Below, piece after piece: positions 42,770 to 52,276 of a DNA stretch of 64,000 nt (the stretch's first letter is position 1; every line of letters starts with the position of its first letter). The notes under the pieces were generated by a model. It had not been told where the DNA came from and searched no databases. It worked only from the letters and a program-made list of their open reading frames with translations. Origin of the DNA: Hungatella sp. UBA3048 (lineage in GTDB: Bacteria > Bacillota > Clostridia > Lachnospirales > Lachnospiraceae); NCBI GenBank assembly GCA_002367105.1, contig DFCS01000045.1, forward strand, positions 34,793 to 98,792. Direction: 5' to 3'. Made by a program: the position numbers and the translations under genes.

Positions 42770-44239
42770 TTACAAGGTATAGTTTTTGCCCGGAATCATC
42801 TGGGAAAACCAATTGCTAATCTGTCTTCTATACCTTCCTTTCCCTCTTTTCCTCCTGCTTTTCATTTCTAATATCTCTTCCAGAAGAGTCTTGTAAAAGT
42901 CTCCTGTTTCCGCATTTGTCTCAAAAGGGTCCGAAAAATAAGGGGCCTTCAAGCATCGGGAAGGGGCTGCCCCTTCAGGCAGCCTTATCCGGGCCGTCCT
43001 GGCTGCATGATTATAAACGATTCCATAGGAACTATGGCCTTTCACTACATATTCTGCAGAGAAATAGGCACTGTTTCCGCTCCAGCTGCTGCCATCGCAT
43101 ACCAGAATCAATGCATCCGGGCTGCTCATAAACGCCTGTTCAACATTTTTTCCGCAATCCAGAATACGGATTTTATAAGGCGGCTCTTTTAATTTTACTC
43201 CCGGTCCGTAATAGGGTCTCCAAATAAACCCCCGGTACCTCATTAAGCCGAACTGGTCCCGCTTTGCGGCTGCATGAGCACCAAGCCCGGTGCCCATGCC
43301 GGAGTCATTTTTTTCTTCAAATAGATTGGGATATCCGTGATTTCTAAGATAGACAGACAGGCCGATTCCAATATGAGTCGTTCCGGCCCCTGATTTGCTC
43401 CCTGCAAGAGCGATTGTAAGAGATGACGATTGTAGACGGTCTTTTGCAGCCGTTCCCATGTTTTTAAGCTGTCCAAGCCTCTCACCCAGCTCCTGTGCTG
43501 ATGAAAACCGTTCTTCTTTATCCTTTTTCATACACCGTTTTATGACAGCTGCCAGATCGGCATCCATTGATGGAGCCGGTTTGTAGGGCAGTTTTAAAAA
43601 CTCTCCTGTAAATAGAAAATGAATGATAGCACCAATGGCATATATATCCGTTCTTTCATCCAATACTCCATCCTTTGAATACTGCTCCGGCGCCGCATAT
43701 CCCACGGTTCCATACCGCTCTCCGGACATATTGGCATCAGCCACGGACGCGGCAAGTTCAAAGTCAATCAGTTTAACGATGTCATGACACAATAACAGGT
43801 TTTTCGGCTGTAAATCCAAATGTAATATGGGGTTTGGTCCTGCGAGATGCAGGTAACTGATGATGCTGGTCAACTGGATTCCATATGAGATGGCCAGTTC
43901 CCGCGATAGATGGCCCTGTTTTTTCACAAGGTCATATAAAGAATCTCCTTCCAGATACTCTTCGATTAAATAACTATAAAATTCGTCTTCCTCTACATCA
44001 TAAATAATGGGAATTCCAGGATGGCGAAGCTCCTTAAGAACAAGCGCTTCATGCCTTAGACGTTCGAATTTCAGAAAGCTTTTGGGTACCCGCTTGATCG
44101 CCCGGTATTCCTCAAGCCCTAGATGAACCGCCAGAAAAACTGTCCCTGCCCGGCCGGTTCCCAAGATGCCGTATAACTGATATTTTCCAAACAGAACGGC
44201 GCTAACGAAAACCACCTCCTTTTGTCTGTCCAATATCAT
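42770..44239 (-). CDS. Ser/Thr protein kinase fused to CpaE/MinD-like domain
   Basis: 489 aa. Kinase domain about 20-265: Gly-rich loop GTGRAGTVF, Lys49 in AIKRV, catalytic loop HLDLQPKN (Asp and Asn kept, Lys replaced by Gln), metal motif IDFE (usual DFG Gly is Glu) and AAPEQYS. The C-terminal half starts LTIALAGSKSGAGTTHIGIGLS, a ParA/CpaE-like deviant Walker A, and continues as a reduced NTPase fold. It lacks PASTA repeats and a membrane helix, so it is not a PrkC-type kinase. A strong AAAGGAGGTGG at about 44213-44223 has no ATG/GTG/TTG at proper spacing, so start choice is uncertain. Confidence 0.85.
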   Translation of the reverse strand: MILDRQKEVVFVSAVLFGKYQLYGILGTGRAGTVFLAVHLGLEEYRAIKRVPKSFLKFERLRHEALVLKELRHPGIPIIYDVEEDEFYSYLIEEYLEGDSLYDLVKKQGHLSRELAISYGIQLTSIISYLHLAGPNPILHLDLQPKNLLLCHDIVKLIDFELAASVADANMSGERYGTVGYAAPEQYSKDGVLDERTDIYAIGAIIHFLFTGEFLKLPYKPAPSMDADLAAVIKRCMKKDKEERFSSAQELGERLGQLKNMGTAAKDRLQSSSLTIALAGSKSGAGTTHIGIGLSVYLRNHGYPNLFEEKNDSGMGTGLGAHAAAKRDQFGLMRYRGFIWRPYYGPGVKLKEPPYKIRILDCGKNVEQAFMSSPDALILVCDGSSWSGNSAYFSAEYVVKGHSSYGIVYNHAARTARIRLPEGAAPSRCLKAPYFSDPFETNAETGDFYKTLLEEILEMKSRRKRGKGRYRRQISNWFSQMIPGKNYTL

Positions 44240-44307
44240 CTCTTGGGGTATATTCTAATATATTCCATTAGTTTTTTCAACTATTTTTTACGGAAACTTG
44301 AAACCTC

Positions 44308-44658
44308 CTATACGTCTTTTCTTTCCATGTGAGCAATGTATAACTCTCCCCATTTTTCCAGACTATCCAAAACCGGTTTAAATTGAAGGCCCAATTCACT
44401 TAAAGAGTATTCCACTTTGGGCGGAATGGTATTGTAAACGGTACGGGTAATCAGACCATGTTCCTCCAAATTACGTAACTGTTTTGTCAGTGTGGCCTGA
44501 GTAATGGGAGCCAGTGCACGCTCTAACTCCTTAAACCGAAGTGTTTTCTCTTCCAGATAGTGAAGAATCAGCAGCGCCCATTTCCCGCTCAAAACCTTTT
44601 GAGAGGTAAAGTAAGGACAAATACCGAACAGGTCTATATTTTCACTTTCATTTTTCAT
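44308..44658 (-). CDS. HxlR-family transcriptional regulator
   Basis: 116 aa winged helix protein. CPYFTSQKVLSGKWALLIL is the family signature including the N-terminal Cys, often redox-responsive. FKELERALAPITQATLTKQLRNLEEHGLI is the recognition region. GGAGG precedes the ATG. It is divergent from the flavin-type oxidase gene and likely regulates it. Confidence 0.93.
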   Translation of the reverse strand: MKNESENIDLFGICPYFTSQKVLSGKWALLILHYLEEKTLRFKELERALAPITQATLTKQLRNLEEHGLITRTVYNTIPPKVEYSLSELGLQFKPVLDSLEKWGELYIAHMERKDV

Positions 44659-44712
44659 AATAAATCCTCCATTACTATCCTATCAGATACTAACTATACT
44701 AAAAAATCGTAC

Positions 44713-44740
44713 TTGTATTTTAATATGTGCACACTATAAT
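44713..44740 (+). promoter_or_regulatory. Promoter of the PPOX-like gene
   Basis: TTGTAT (44713-44718) and a perfect TATAAT (44735-44740) are 16 bp apart. They lie in the 138-bp gap shared with hxlR, where the regulator would be expected to bind. Confidence 0.7.
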
Positions 44741-44796
44741 TGTAGCATAAAGGAAGACAAAATACAATTTGCCAATAAAAGAATGGAGGATCAGTC

Positions 44797-45207
44797 ATGA
44801 TTGATTATGCAGCAGTTTTGAAGGAGAACCCCAACGGCGTCCTGGCGACACAGGATGGCAGCAAGGTAAAAACCAGGGTATTCCAGTACCTGTTTACAGA
44901 CGGCAACAAGGTATATTTCTGCACCAGCAGCAAAAAGCCGGTCTACGAACAGATGAAGGCCAACCCCAATGTTTCTTTCTGCACCTACCCTACTGACTTT
45001 ACGCCGGTGGTATCTGTAATCGGTAAGGCCGTCTTTGTTAACGATCTTTCCTTAAAAACCCGTGCGCTGGACGAGAATCCCAGCATAAAGGGTTTGTACA
45101 ATACACCTGACAATCCCGTCTTTGAGCTTTTCTACATTGATGTAGACGAAGTGGAAACTTTCAGCTTTACGGATGGTCCGAAAACCTATACATTTATAAG
45201 TAATTAA
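44797..45207 (+). CDS. Pyridoxamine 5'-phosphate oxidase-like FMN-binding protein
   Basis: 136 aa split-barrel flavoprotein family. Landmarks are GVLATQDGSKVKTRVFQYLF, KVYFCTSSKKPVYEQMKANPNVSFCTY and VVSVIGKAVFV. Members reduce or bind flavins, F420 or haem, and true PNPOx activity is unlikely. GGAGG precedes the ATG. The HxlR neighbour suggests induction by an electrophile or redox stress. Confidence 0.88.
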   Translation: MIDYAAVLKENPNGVLATQDGSKVKTRVFQYLFTDGNKVYFCTSSKKPVYEQMKANPNVSFCTYPTDFTPVVSVIGKAVFVNDLSLKTRALDENPSIKGLYNTPDNPVFELFYIDVDEVETFSFTDGPKTYTFISN

Positions 45208-45297
45208 TGGTTTTGACATTTTTTTCTAAGACACCTTGCGAAGATTACGAAGAAACTAAGTAAAACAATATTAAATAATCTTCATATCAAAAAATAA

Positions 45298-45345
45298 AAC
45301 CGGGAACTTCCAATAAGTCAATAGGATTCCCGGTTATTAGCATTC
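45298..45345. terminator. Hairpin after PPOX-like gene
   Basis: Perfect 9-bp arms AACCGGGAA/TTCCCGGTT enclose a 30-nt loop, with only a short A/T flank. It is a probable terminator with weak T-tract. Confidence 0.6.
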
Positions 45346-45471
45346 AAACCTTAAAATTATATAAATTTTTTCACATAGTAATTGCTTTTTCGCTATATTA
45401 TATAGTATAGTTATGTTGAGGAAGTATGTAAACATTCATTCACCATTTTAAAAAGAACAGGAAGTGATCCT

Positions 45472-46191
45472 ATGAAGATAGAACGTATTAACGAAAATCA
45501 AATTCGCTGTACGCTTACCAGCTTTGATTTAAGCGTCAGAAACTTAAATTTAGGCGAGCTTGCCTATGGCAGTGAAAAAGCCCGCAACCTGTTCCGCGAG
45601 ATGATTCAGAAAGCCTCTAACGAAGTGGGATTCGAAGCAGAAGACATTCCTCTCATGGTAGAAGCAATTCCATTGTCCAACGAAAGTGTGATGTTAGTAA
45701 TCACAAAAATCGAAGATCCGGAAGAATTAGATACAAGGTTTGCCAAATTTTCACCATCAGCCGACGAAGACTTGGATTCCATGCCAGGAGACCTGGCAAG
45801 CGAACTTTTGGAAGGCGCCGACGGACTGTTAAACCTGTTAGGGATTGACAAGAAAGAAGAACCGGAGGCCGAAGAGCCAAAAGAGCAATCAAGCGCTTCC
45901 TCCATAAGAATCTATTGTTTTCAAAGTCTGGACCAGATATCTGATGCTGCAAGGACCATCGGGCAGGTTTACGATGGCGAGAATACATTATATAAAAAAC
46001 CTGATACCAGGCAGTATTATCTGGTGATCAGGAACACTCCTGACAAATCTTTGGATTTCAGCCGTGTCTGCAACCTGCTTGCGGAATATGGCTCCAAGAT
46101 TCACCAGGACTACGCCTCTGAAGCGTACTACAGGGAACATTACGAGGTTCTGATTGAAGGTCATGCCCTTCAGTCTCTTGCAAAACTTTAA
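45472..46191 (+). CDS. mecA: ClpC adaptor protein MecA
   Basis: 239 aa. The N-terminal substrate-binding domain (MKIERINENQIRCTLTSFDL, ELAYGSEKARNLFREM) and the C-terminal ClpC-binding domain (IYCFQSLDQISDAARTI, YYLVIRN, LAEYG) are joined by an acidic linker (KKEEPEAEEPKEQ). MecA delivers substrates to ClpCP. Single-gene unit with its own terminator. Confidence 0.93.
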   Translation: MKIERINENQIRCTLTSFDLSVRNLNLGELAYGSEKARNLFREMIQKASNEVGFEAEDIPLMVEAIPLSNESVMLVITKIEDPEELDTRFAKFSPSADEDLDSMPGDLASELLEGADGLLNLLGIDKKEEPEAEEPKEQSSASSIRIYCFQSLDQISDAARTIGQVYDGENTLYKKPDTRQYYLVIRNTPDKSLDFSRVCNLLAEYGSKIHQDYASEAYYREHYEVLIEGHALQSLAKL

Positions 46192-46226
46192 TCCGTTCCT
46201 TTGTTCATAGTACTTCATCACAAATC

Positions 46227-46270
46227 AAAAATGAGGTTCGGCCCCTTAAAAGGGCCGAGCCTCATTTTTA
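46227..46270. terminator. Strong bidirectional terminator
   Basis: AAAAATGAGG-t-TCGGCCC / GGGCCGA-g-CCTCATTTTT, a stem of about 17 bp with a short AT loop. It serves mecA and the convergent esterase gene, whose stop overlaps it. Confidence 0.92.
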
Positions 46271-47158
46271 AAATCCCAAAGCTTCTTCCAGAAAGAATGC
46301 AATAATCAATTCTAAAGTGGCATCCGCCTCCTTGCTCGGGATCAATATCCAGTTATGAACCATCTTAGCCCCTTTTTTATAAATGATTTCCGTACCCTTA
46401 AATTTCCCCGCCTTTTCAGCCAGAAGCTCGCAGTCCGGTGTTAGAATCTCATCTGTGCCTGAAAATATCAGGATCTGACCCAGCTGATCCCAATTTCCAT
46501 AAAGGGGCGAGACAAAGGGGTGATCCGGTTCCAAAGGGCCGCAGTAGCGGGCGCCGGCTTCTTTTAACGCTTCAACAGGAAGAATAGGATCCGTTTTTTT
46601 CATTATCTTTATCTTCGGATTGTTAAGAGCAATGTCCAGCCACGGGGAAACCACGGCAGTTCTCACCGGCATAGGCAGATTTCCCATGTCCCGCAGCTCC
46701 TGTAAAAACGAGAGAGCCAGACCACCGCCGGAAAAATCTCCAAAAAGAAAAAATTCATCTTCCGGATACTCTGCCGTCAGCCAGCTGTAAACCCGGACCA
46801 GATACCGGTGGGCATCTAACGCCGTATACTCCGGAGCCAGCGGACAGGAAGGTATGGTCACCTTAACCTGCTTTTCTATGGCAAAATACTCTGCCATTTC
46901 CCTGTAACGCTCTGACGGCTCCAGGGTATAGGCCCCTCCCGTCAGCATGAGGATATGGGCAGTCTTTGAATAACTTCCATTTATGGTGACTCCGGGAAAA
47001 CCATCTATGTTCCAGGTTTTTACCCGTACCTTTTTTGTAAATTGTTCCTGGGTCAGCGCCCCAGTTCCTCTGGGCGGCTGTTCCAGTTCAAGAGCCATCT
47101 TTTTGTCCGCTTTTTTTAGTCCTGCAGCAAATCTTGCCATCTCCGTTTTCATGCTCAT
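46268..47158 (-). CDS. Alpha/beta-hydrolase, HSL-like esterase
   Basis: 296 aa. Nucleophile elbow GDFSGGGLA carries the catalytic Ser. The oxyanion region reads LTGGAYT instead of the classic HGGG. The acid lies near FSGTDEILTPD and the His in KKGAKMVHNW. The start is uncertain: ATG at 47158 has AGGAG at 11 bp, while ATG at 47167 is too close. It follows the MATE gene and may be part of its operon. Confidence 0.85.
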   Translation of the reverse strand: MSMKTEMARFAAGLKKADKKMALELEQPPRGTGALTQEQFTKKVRVKTWNIDGFPGVTINGSYSKTAHILMLTGGAYTLEPSERYREMAEYFAIEKQVKVTIPSCPLAPEYTALDAHRYLVRVYSWLTAEYPEDEFFLFGDFSGGGLALSFLQELRDMGNLPMPVRTAVVSPWLDIALNNPKIKIMKKTDPILPVEALKEAGARYCGPLEPDHPFVSPLYGNWDQLGQILIFSGTDEILTPDCELLAEKAGKFKGTEIIYKKGAKMVHNWILIPSKEADATLELIIAFFLEEALGF

Positions 47159-47192
47159 GATTTTCATATCTCCTTTCCCTGAATTCCACATG

Positions 47193-48581
47193 TTACGATT
47201 CTTTGCATAATCTGTTTAATTTTCTCATTTCATGCAGAACAAACTGGCTGACAATGAGCATTGAAGTAATATCCGCCACAGGCCCTGCATACAGAATTCC
47301 TTCCAGACCAAAAGAAAGGGGGAGGATAAGAATCAGCGGGATCAATAGCAAAAGCTGGCGCAGCATAGATAAAATAGAAGCCTTTAAAGGTTGTCCCGTT
47401 GACTGGAAATAGCTGGTTGTCGCAACCTGGAATCCAGCCGAAAAAATTCCAAGCATATACACCTTTAAGCATCGGATGGCAAACTCGGTGAACTGCACAT
47501 CCTCCGTCCCAAACAGACTTAAAATCTGCCTAGGGAACAACTGACAGGCAAGCCAGCCCGTAAGGGCAACTGCAGTTGCCGCCATAGCCGCCGAAAGATA
47601 AGTCTTCCTCACACGCTTTGGCTGATTCGCCCCTTTATTATATCCGAGAATTGGCTGGGAGCCGATGCCGATGCCGACACAGATGGAGATCAGGATCATA
47701 CCGATCTTATTTACAATACCCATGGCACTTAGGGCCACATCGCCTCCAATAGCCGTCCTATTTCCATAATACACCAGGGAATTGTTCATGACAACCTGCA
47801 AAATGGTAGACGCCATCTGGGTAATACCGCTTGAGATCCCAATAGGCAGGGCCAGCCTGCAGATATTTGGATCAATGCGTAAACTATTTTTATTGAGACG
47901 CATATGCTTTCCTTTGTACACAAAATACAGGACCAACACAACTGCGGAAATGATCTGAGAAGTAATGGTGGCAATGGCCGCTCCGGTCACGCCCCAATGA
48001 AATACAAAAATGTAAATTGGAACCAGCATGGTATTTAAAGCAACACCGATTAAATTGGCATACATGGATAAGGCAGGACTCCCGTCTGTCCTGGCCATAT
48101 TGCTCAGTACTACGGATAGCATGTTAAAGGGGGTGCCCAGTAATATGATAGAAGTGTACTGCCTTGCGTACTCCATGGTATTTGCGGTCGCTCCAAAAAG
48201 CCTTAACATAGGTGTCATAAGCGGAAATCCAACCGCCATAACTGCTATGCTGGCTGCAAGGGTCATAAAGAAAACGGTTCCAAGGGTCTTGTCCGCCTCT
48301 TCCTCATTTTTTTCTCCCAGCTTAATGGCAGCATAGGCGCTTCCCCCCGCCCCCAATAGAGTCGATATGGCTAAAATAATGGTGACAATCGGAAATGCTA
48401 TGGTGGTTGCCGCATTGCCCAAATACCCAACGCCCTGACCGATAAAGATCTGATCAACAATATTATATACTGAATTTACCAGCATGGAGACAATTGCCGG
48501 AAGTGCAAACTGAAGCAGCAAATGCCCCACTGGTTTATATCCCAGGGGGTTTTCCCCCTGTTTTATCCTGATCTGTTCCAT
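47193..48581 (-). CDS. MATE-family multidrug/Na+ antiporter
   Basis: 462 aa with 12 predicted helices. Family features include PAIVSMLVNSVYNIVDQIFIGQGVG at the N-terminus, the domain repeat with GISSGITQMASTILQVVMNNSL in the second half, and QPILGYNKGA. AAGGAAAGG precedes the ATG. It sits directly after a MarR regulator on the same strand, which probably controls it in response to the exported compound. Confidence 0.94.
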   Translation of the reverse strand: MEQIRIKQGENPLGYKPVGHLLLQFALPAIVSMLVNSVYNIVDQIFIGQGVGYLGNAATTIAFPIVTIILAISTLLGAGGSAYAAIKLGEKNEEEADKTLGTVFFMTLAASIAVMAVGFPLMTPMLRLFGATANTMEYARQYTSIILLGTPFNMLSVVLSNMARTDGSPALSMYANLIGVALNTMLVPIYIFVFHWGVTGAAIATITSQIISAVVLVLYFVYKGKHMRLNKNSLRIDPNICRLALPIGISSGITQMASTILQVVMNNSLVYYGNRTAIGGDVALSAMGIVNKIGMILISICVGIGIGSQPILGYNKGANQPKRVRKTYLSAAMAATAVALTGWLACQLFPRQILSLFGTEDVQFTEFAIRCLKVYMLGIFSAGFQVATTSYFQSTGQPLKASILSMLRQLLLLIPLILILPLSFGLEGILYAGPVADITSMLIVSQFVLHEMRKLNRLCKES

Positions 48582-48589
48582 AAAGTATT

Positions 48590-49039
48590 CTATTCCTTTC
48601 CTTTCTGTTCCACGATGTGATCAAGAGCATTGCAAGCCATTCGAATGAGCATTTGCTCCGCTGCATCACGTTCCTCTTTGGTAAACCCCTTTAAAATTAT
48701 ATCCGCCCATTCATTTACACTCTCCAAGGTCTTTCCCACAACAGCAGCCGCTTTGTCTGTAACGTAAATCCTCCGGATGCGTTTATCCTCCTGTGCCATT
48801 TCCGTCACAACATATCCTTCTTCTTCCAGTTTTTTAACCGCGCGGGTGGCAGTGGCCTTATCGTAATGTCCAAAAGAAGCCAGCTCATGCAGACTCATAC
48901 CAGGTTTTTTAAAAATCTGCAATAAAAAAAACTGTTGTCCACAGCCTATCTGATAAGTAGATAATTGATTTGCAAAATACGTATTATTAAGTCTCTGGAT
49001 AATCGAGATATATTTCCCAATTTCCTTGTGCTCGCACAT
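48590..49039 (-). CDS. MarR-family transcriptional regulator
   Basis: 149 aa from ATG at 49039, which has GGAGGTGG upstream. The longer frame to 49204 is not preceded by a site and runs through the terminator. The winged HTH is MSLHELASFGHYDKATATRAVKKLEEEGYV followed by EDKRIRRIYVTDKA. Nine bases separate it from the MATE gene, so regulator and pump share one transcript. Confidence 0.93.
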   Translation of the reverse strand: MCEHKEIGKYISIIQRLNNTYFANQLSTYQIGCGQQFFLLQIFKKPGMSLHELASFGHYDKATATRAVKKLEEEGYVVTEMAQEDKRIRRIYVTDKAAAVVGKTLESVNEWADIILKGFTKEERDAAEQMLIRMACNALDHIVEQKGKE

Positions 49040-49166
49040 GATTTCCACCTCCAAGCCTATCGGACGGCATTTCATCTTTTTTAAGATGATAAACAGCATA
49101 ACATAAAGTGGTTGCATTCGCAACTTTTTTTTATTCATGCAATAAAAAGCGATACCGGGCAAACTT

Positions 49167-49201
49167 AAAAAAGTCCAGACAATGCCTGCCCGGACTTTTT
49201 T
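49167..49201. terminator. Terminator after the alpha-galactosidase operon
   Basis: AAAAAAGTCC/GGACTTTTTT perfect 10-bp arms with a short imperfect middle. On the minus strand a T-tract follows the stem, directly after the GH36 stop. Confidence 0.85.
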
Positions 49202-49203
49202 CA

Positions 49204-51420
49204 TTATTCTGATTTTTTATTAATAAAGATGAGGAAAGAGGCAAAATCCCCTGATTCTCTAAAAAGACGGCTTCTGTCAATGGGAATACCGGCGTACATA
49301 AGCTCGCTTCCATAATAATCTCCGGTCTCACCCGGCAGGGAAACTTTATAAAGCATATCCTCGCAAAGCCCCTGGAGCTTTAACCGAAGCCAGCCGGCAT
49401 TGGCCGGATTCAAAACCTGATAATAAGCGGCGATTGCCTGTTCCGAATCTTCTGATACTGCCATCCATGCCGTGTCATTTCCTTCAAATGGACTTTTTAA
49501 CCGGTAAAATGTTCCCTGGTGTAAAAGTTTCCGGTACTTCTTATAGCATGCAATCTGCTGCTTTACCGTTTCTATTTCCTCGGGAGAAAGATGATTCAAA
49601 TCCAGTTCATATCCAAAAGCACCGAAAATCGCTGCATTTCCCCTGGAATCCAAAGGCGTTATTCTGTGAATCTGATGGTTGGGAACTGCGGAGACATGGG
49701 CTCCGATGCTGGATATAGGATAAACCATGGTAGTTCCATACTGGATCTTTAGCCGGTCCATGGCATCCGTATTGTCACTGCACCATGCCTGGGGAGCAAA
49801 GTACAGCATTCCAGGGTCAAACCTGGCCCCTCCGCTGGCACAGGACTCAAACAGGATCTCAGGGAAATCTCTGGTTAGCCGGGTATATAAGTCATAGACT
49901 CCCAGGATAAATTTATGCATCACCATTCCCTGCCCGTCAGGGGAGGTCCCTCTGGAATAGCATTCCGTCAGATACCGGTTCATGTCCCACTTGATATAGG
50001 AGATTCTTGCATTACCAATAATATCTTTTAGCATACCATAAACCGCATCAACAATTTCCTTTCTTGAAAAATCAAGGACATGCTGATTCCTGCTTGGCGT
50101 TTCATAACGGCCGGGGGCAGACAAAATCCAGTCTGGATGGGCCTCGTAAAACCGGCTGTCTTTATTGACCATCTCCGGCTCGATCCACAGGCCGAATTTT
50201 AAACCAAGAGCTTCCACCTTCTCAGACAGTCCGGAAATACCTTCCGGAAGCTTATTCCGGTTCACTTGCCAGTCTCCTAAGCCTCTGTGGTCATCACTTC
50301 GTTCGCCGAACCAGCCGTCATCAAGAACAAACAGCTCCACGCCCGTTTCCTTCGCCTTTTTGGCAATAGCAAGAATCTTTTCTTCATTAAAATCCATATA
50401 GGTTGCTTCCCAGTTGTTCAAAAGCACCGGTCTTTCCCTGTCTCTCCAATACCCTCTGGCAAGCCGGGTCCTGTATAAGCGGTGGAAGATCTGGCTCATA
50501 AAGGAAAGTCCCTGTTCCGAATAAACCATCACAAGCTCCGGAGTCTGGAAGGATTCCCCTGCTTTCAAAGGCCATTCAAAGGTGTCCGGATGGATTCCCA
50601 TGAGCACCCGGGTGGTATCATGGGTGCAGACTTCCACCTGTCCTAAGAAGCTGCCGCTGTACACAAGGCTGAAGCCATATACCTGGCCGCTGTTCTCTGT
50701 AGTCTCTTTTCTTGCAAGTGCAAGGAATGGATTGTGCTCTGCACTGCTGATCCCCCTCATACTGTAGATGGACTGTATTCCCTGTTCCAGGGGGCGCCTC
50801 TTCAAATACCGCTCCCTGGACCATGCCCCGGAAAGCTGAATCATCTCATAATCACAATCCGGCAAGTCTACAGCTCCGCTCATAGCCGTTAAGAGGACGA
50901 TCTCCTCCTTGCCATGGTGTTCAAAACGGGCATGCCTTGTAAGGACCGGCATCTCTTCATAGATCGTATAGGAAAGGATCAGATCCGTATCCATCACATC
51001 ATCATGAAGGGTAATCTCCAGAGTGGCGGCCTCCCTCTCCTCTTCCACATAGGTGGCAGGAAGAGGCTCTATGGAGTGCTTCCCCTCAAAGATACGGTGG
51101 GACACATAGGTAAAGTCAGTGATCCTGCTGCCATTCTCCTGCTTAACGATGCAGGCACCATACCGGTAATCCCCAGTTCCATAAGCCGGATATTCCTGCT
51201 TCGTATATTGGAGGCATAAGCTGACCGGCTCCGGACAGCTTATGGCGGCATGGGCGCGCTCTCCTGTCTCAAGGAGATATGCATAGGACTCCCTGTCCGT
51301 AATCCGTTTCCCATAGTACAGATTTCCCAGTTGGCCATTGGCCATGATCTGAATGATATAACTCATGGACTGGTTATACAGGTGGTACTGTTTCGCTTGT
51401 TCATGATAAATGATAGACAT
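49204..51420 (-). CDS. Alpha-galactosidase, GH36
   Basis: 738 aa, full length for clostridial GH36. The N-terminal beta-supersandwich is followed by a TIM barrel with WEATYMDFNEEKIL, FVLDDGWFGERSDD, the nucleophile Asp in YIKWDMNR and the acid/base Asp in SCASGGARFDPG. It hydrolyses alpha-1,6-galactosides (raffinose, stachyose, melibiose). There is no signal peptide, so it is cytoplasmic and acts on sugar brought in by the upstream ABC genes. Confidence 0.95.
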   Translation of the reverse strand: MSIIYHEQAKQYHLYNQSMSYIIQIMANGQLGNLYYGKRITDRESYAYLLETGERAHAAISCPEPVSLCLQYTKQEYPAYGTGDYRYGACIVKQENGSRITDFTYVSHRIFEGKHSIEPLPATYVEEEREAATLEITLHDDVMDTDLILSYTIYEEMPVLTRHARFEHHGKEEIVLLTAMSGAVDLPDCDYEMIQLSGAWSRERYLKRRPLEQGIQSIYSMRGISSAEHNPFLALARKETTENSGQVYGFSLVYSGSFLGQVEVCTHDTTRVLMGIHPDTFEWPLKAGESFQTPELVMVYSEQGLSFMSQIFHRLYRTRLARGYWRDRERPVLLNNWEATYMDFNEEKILAIAKKAKETGVELFVLDDGWFGERSDDHRGLGDWQVNRNKLPEGISGLSEKVEALGLKFGLWIEPEMVNKDSRFYEAHPDWILSAPGRYETPSRNQHVLDFSRKEIVDAVYGMLKDIIGNARISYIKWDMNRYLTECYSRGTSPDGQGMVMHKFILGVYDLYTRLTRDFPEILFESCASGGARFDPGMLYFAPQAWCSDNTDAMDRLKIQYGTTMVYPISSIGAHVSAVPNHQIHRITPLDSRGNAAIFGAFGYELDLNHLSPEEIETVKQQIACYKKYRKLLHQGTFYRLKSPFEGNDTAWMAVSEDSEQAIAAYYQVLNPANAGWLRLKLQGLCEDMLYKVSLPGETGDYYGSELMYAGIPIDRSRLFRESGDFASFLIFINKKSE

Positions 51421-51434
51421 AATTCATACTCCTT

Positions 51435-52265
51435 TTATAATTTTCCTCCGGATGTAGCAATTCCTTCTATAAACTGTTTCTGGAATATCAGATAAATGAT
51501 AATCATGGGGATACAGGCCAGTAAAGATGCCGCCATAAGCTCCGGATAATTTGTTTCAAACTGTCCCTGCAGCTTTGCAAGGGCGGCAGACAGGGGCATG
51601 GTATTTTGCTCTGTGTTAACGACCAGAGGCCACATCAGCTCCTTAAATCCAAACAGCGCGGTAAAGATGCCAAGAGCCACCATGGAGGATTTTGTAAGAG
51701 GGGCCATAACATAAAGAAAGGTCTGGCCGATATTGCAGCCGTCAAGCCTGGCCGCCTCCTCTAAGGAAGAGGGAAGCCCCATATAAGCCTGCCTCAATAA
51801 AAAGGTTCCAAAGGCTGTCACGAGCCCCGGAAAAAGCAGGCCAAAGGAGGTATTTAACATTCCCAGCTTACTTACCATTAAGTATTGAGGAATAATAAAG
51901 ATCTGGGATGGCACCATCATCTGGAACAAAACCAGGGAAAAGGCCAGATTCTTTCCCTTAAAGTGAAGGCGTCCAAAGGCATATCCTGCCATGGTTGCAG
52001 TAAGCACCGCACAAATGACCCGTTCTACAATAAGCAGCAACGTATTCCAGTACAGCCTTAAAAAGTTCATTTTGCTAATGATGGATAAAAATGCTTCCTT
52101 TCTCCATACCGTAGGAAAGATAATGAAGGGATTCATCTGTGTTGCCTCCGATGTGCTTTTAAAGGCCGTTAAAAACATCCACAAAAAGGGGACAAGCATA
52201 ATGACAGACCCGATTGTAAGAATGAAGTAAACGATGGTTGATTTAATTTTTCTACTCTTATCCAT
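51435..52265 (-). CDS. Carbohydrate ABC permease, MalG type
   Basis: 276 aa with six helices. The EAA loop is PSSLEEAARLDGCNIGQTFLYVMAPLTK and the C-terminus QFIEGIATSGGKL is typical. GGGAGGAG precedes the ATG; it ends 14 bp before the GH36 start. Part of the alpha-galactoside importer. Confidence 0.93.
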   Translation of the reverse strand: MDKSRKIKSTIVYFILTIGSVIMLVPFLWMFLTAFKSTSEATQMNPFIIFPTVWRKEAFLSIISKMNFLRLYWNTLLLIVERVICAVLTATMAGYAFGRLHFKGKNLAFSLVLFQMMVPSQIFIIPQYLMVSKLGMLNTSFGLLFPGLVTAFGTFLLRQAYMGLPSSLEEAARLDGCNIGQTFLYVMAPLTKSSMVALGIFTALFGFKELMWPLVVNTEQNTMPLSAALAKLQGQFETNYPELMAASLLACIPMIIIYLIFQKQFIEGIATSGGKL

Positions 52266-52276
52266 AATTCTCCTCC

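Noticed and set aside
48590..49204. 204-aa form of the MarR regulator
   Set aside because: It would be translated through the terminator and lacks a ribosome site; GGAGGTGG marks 49039.
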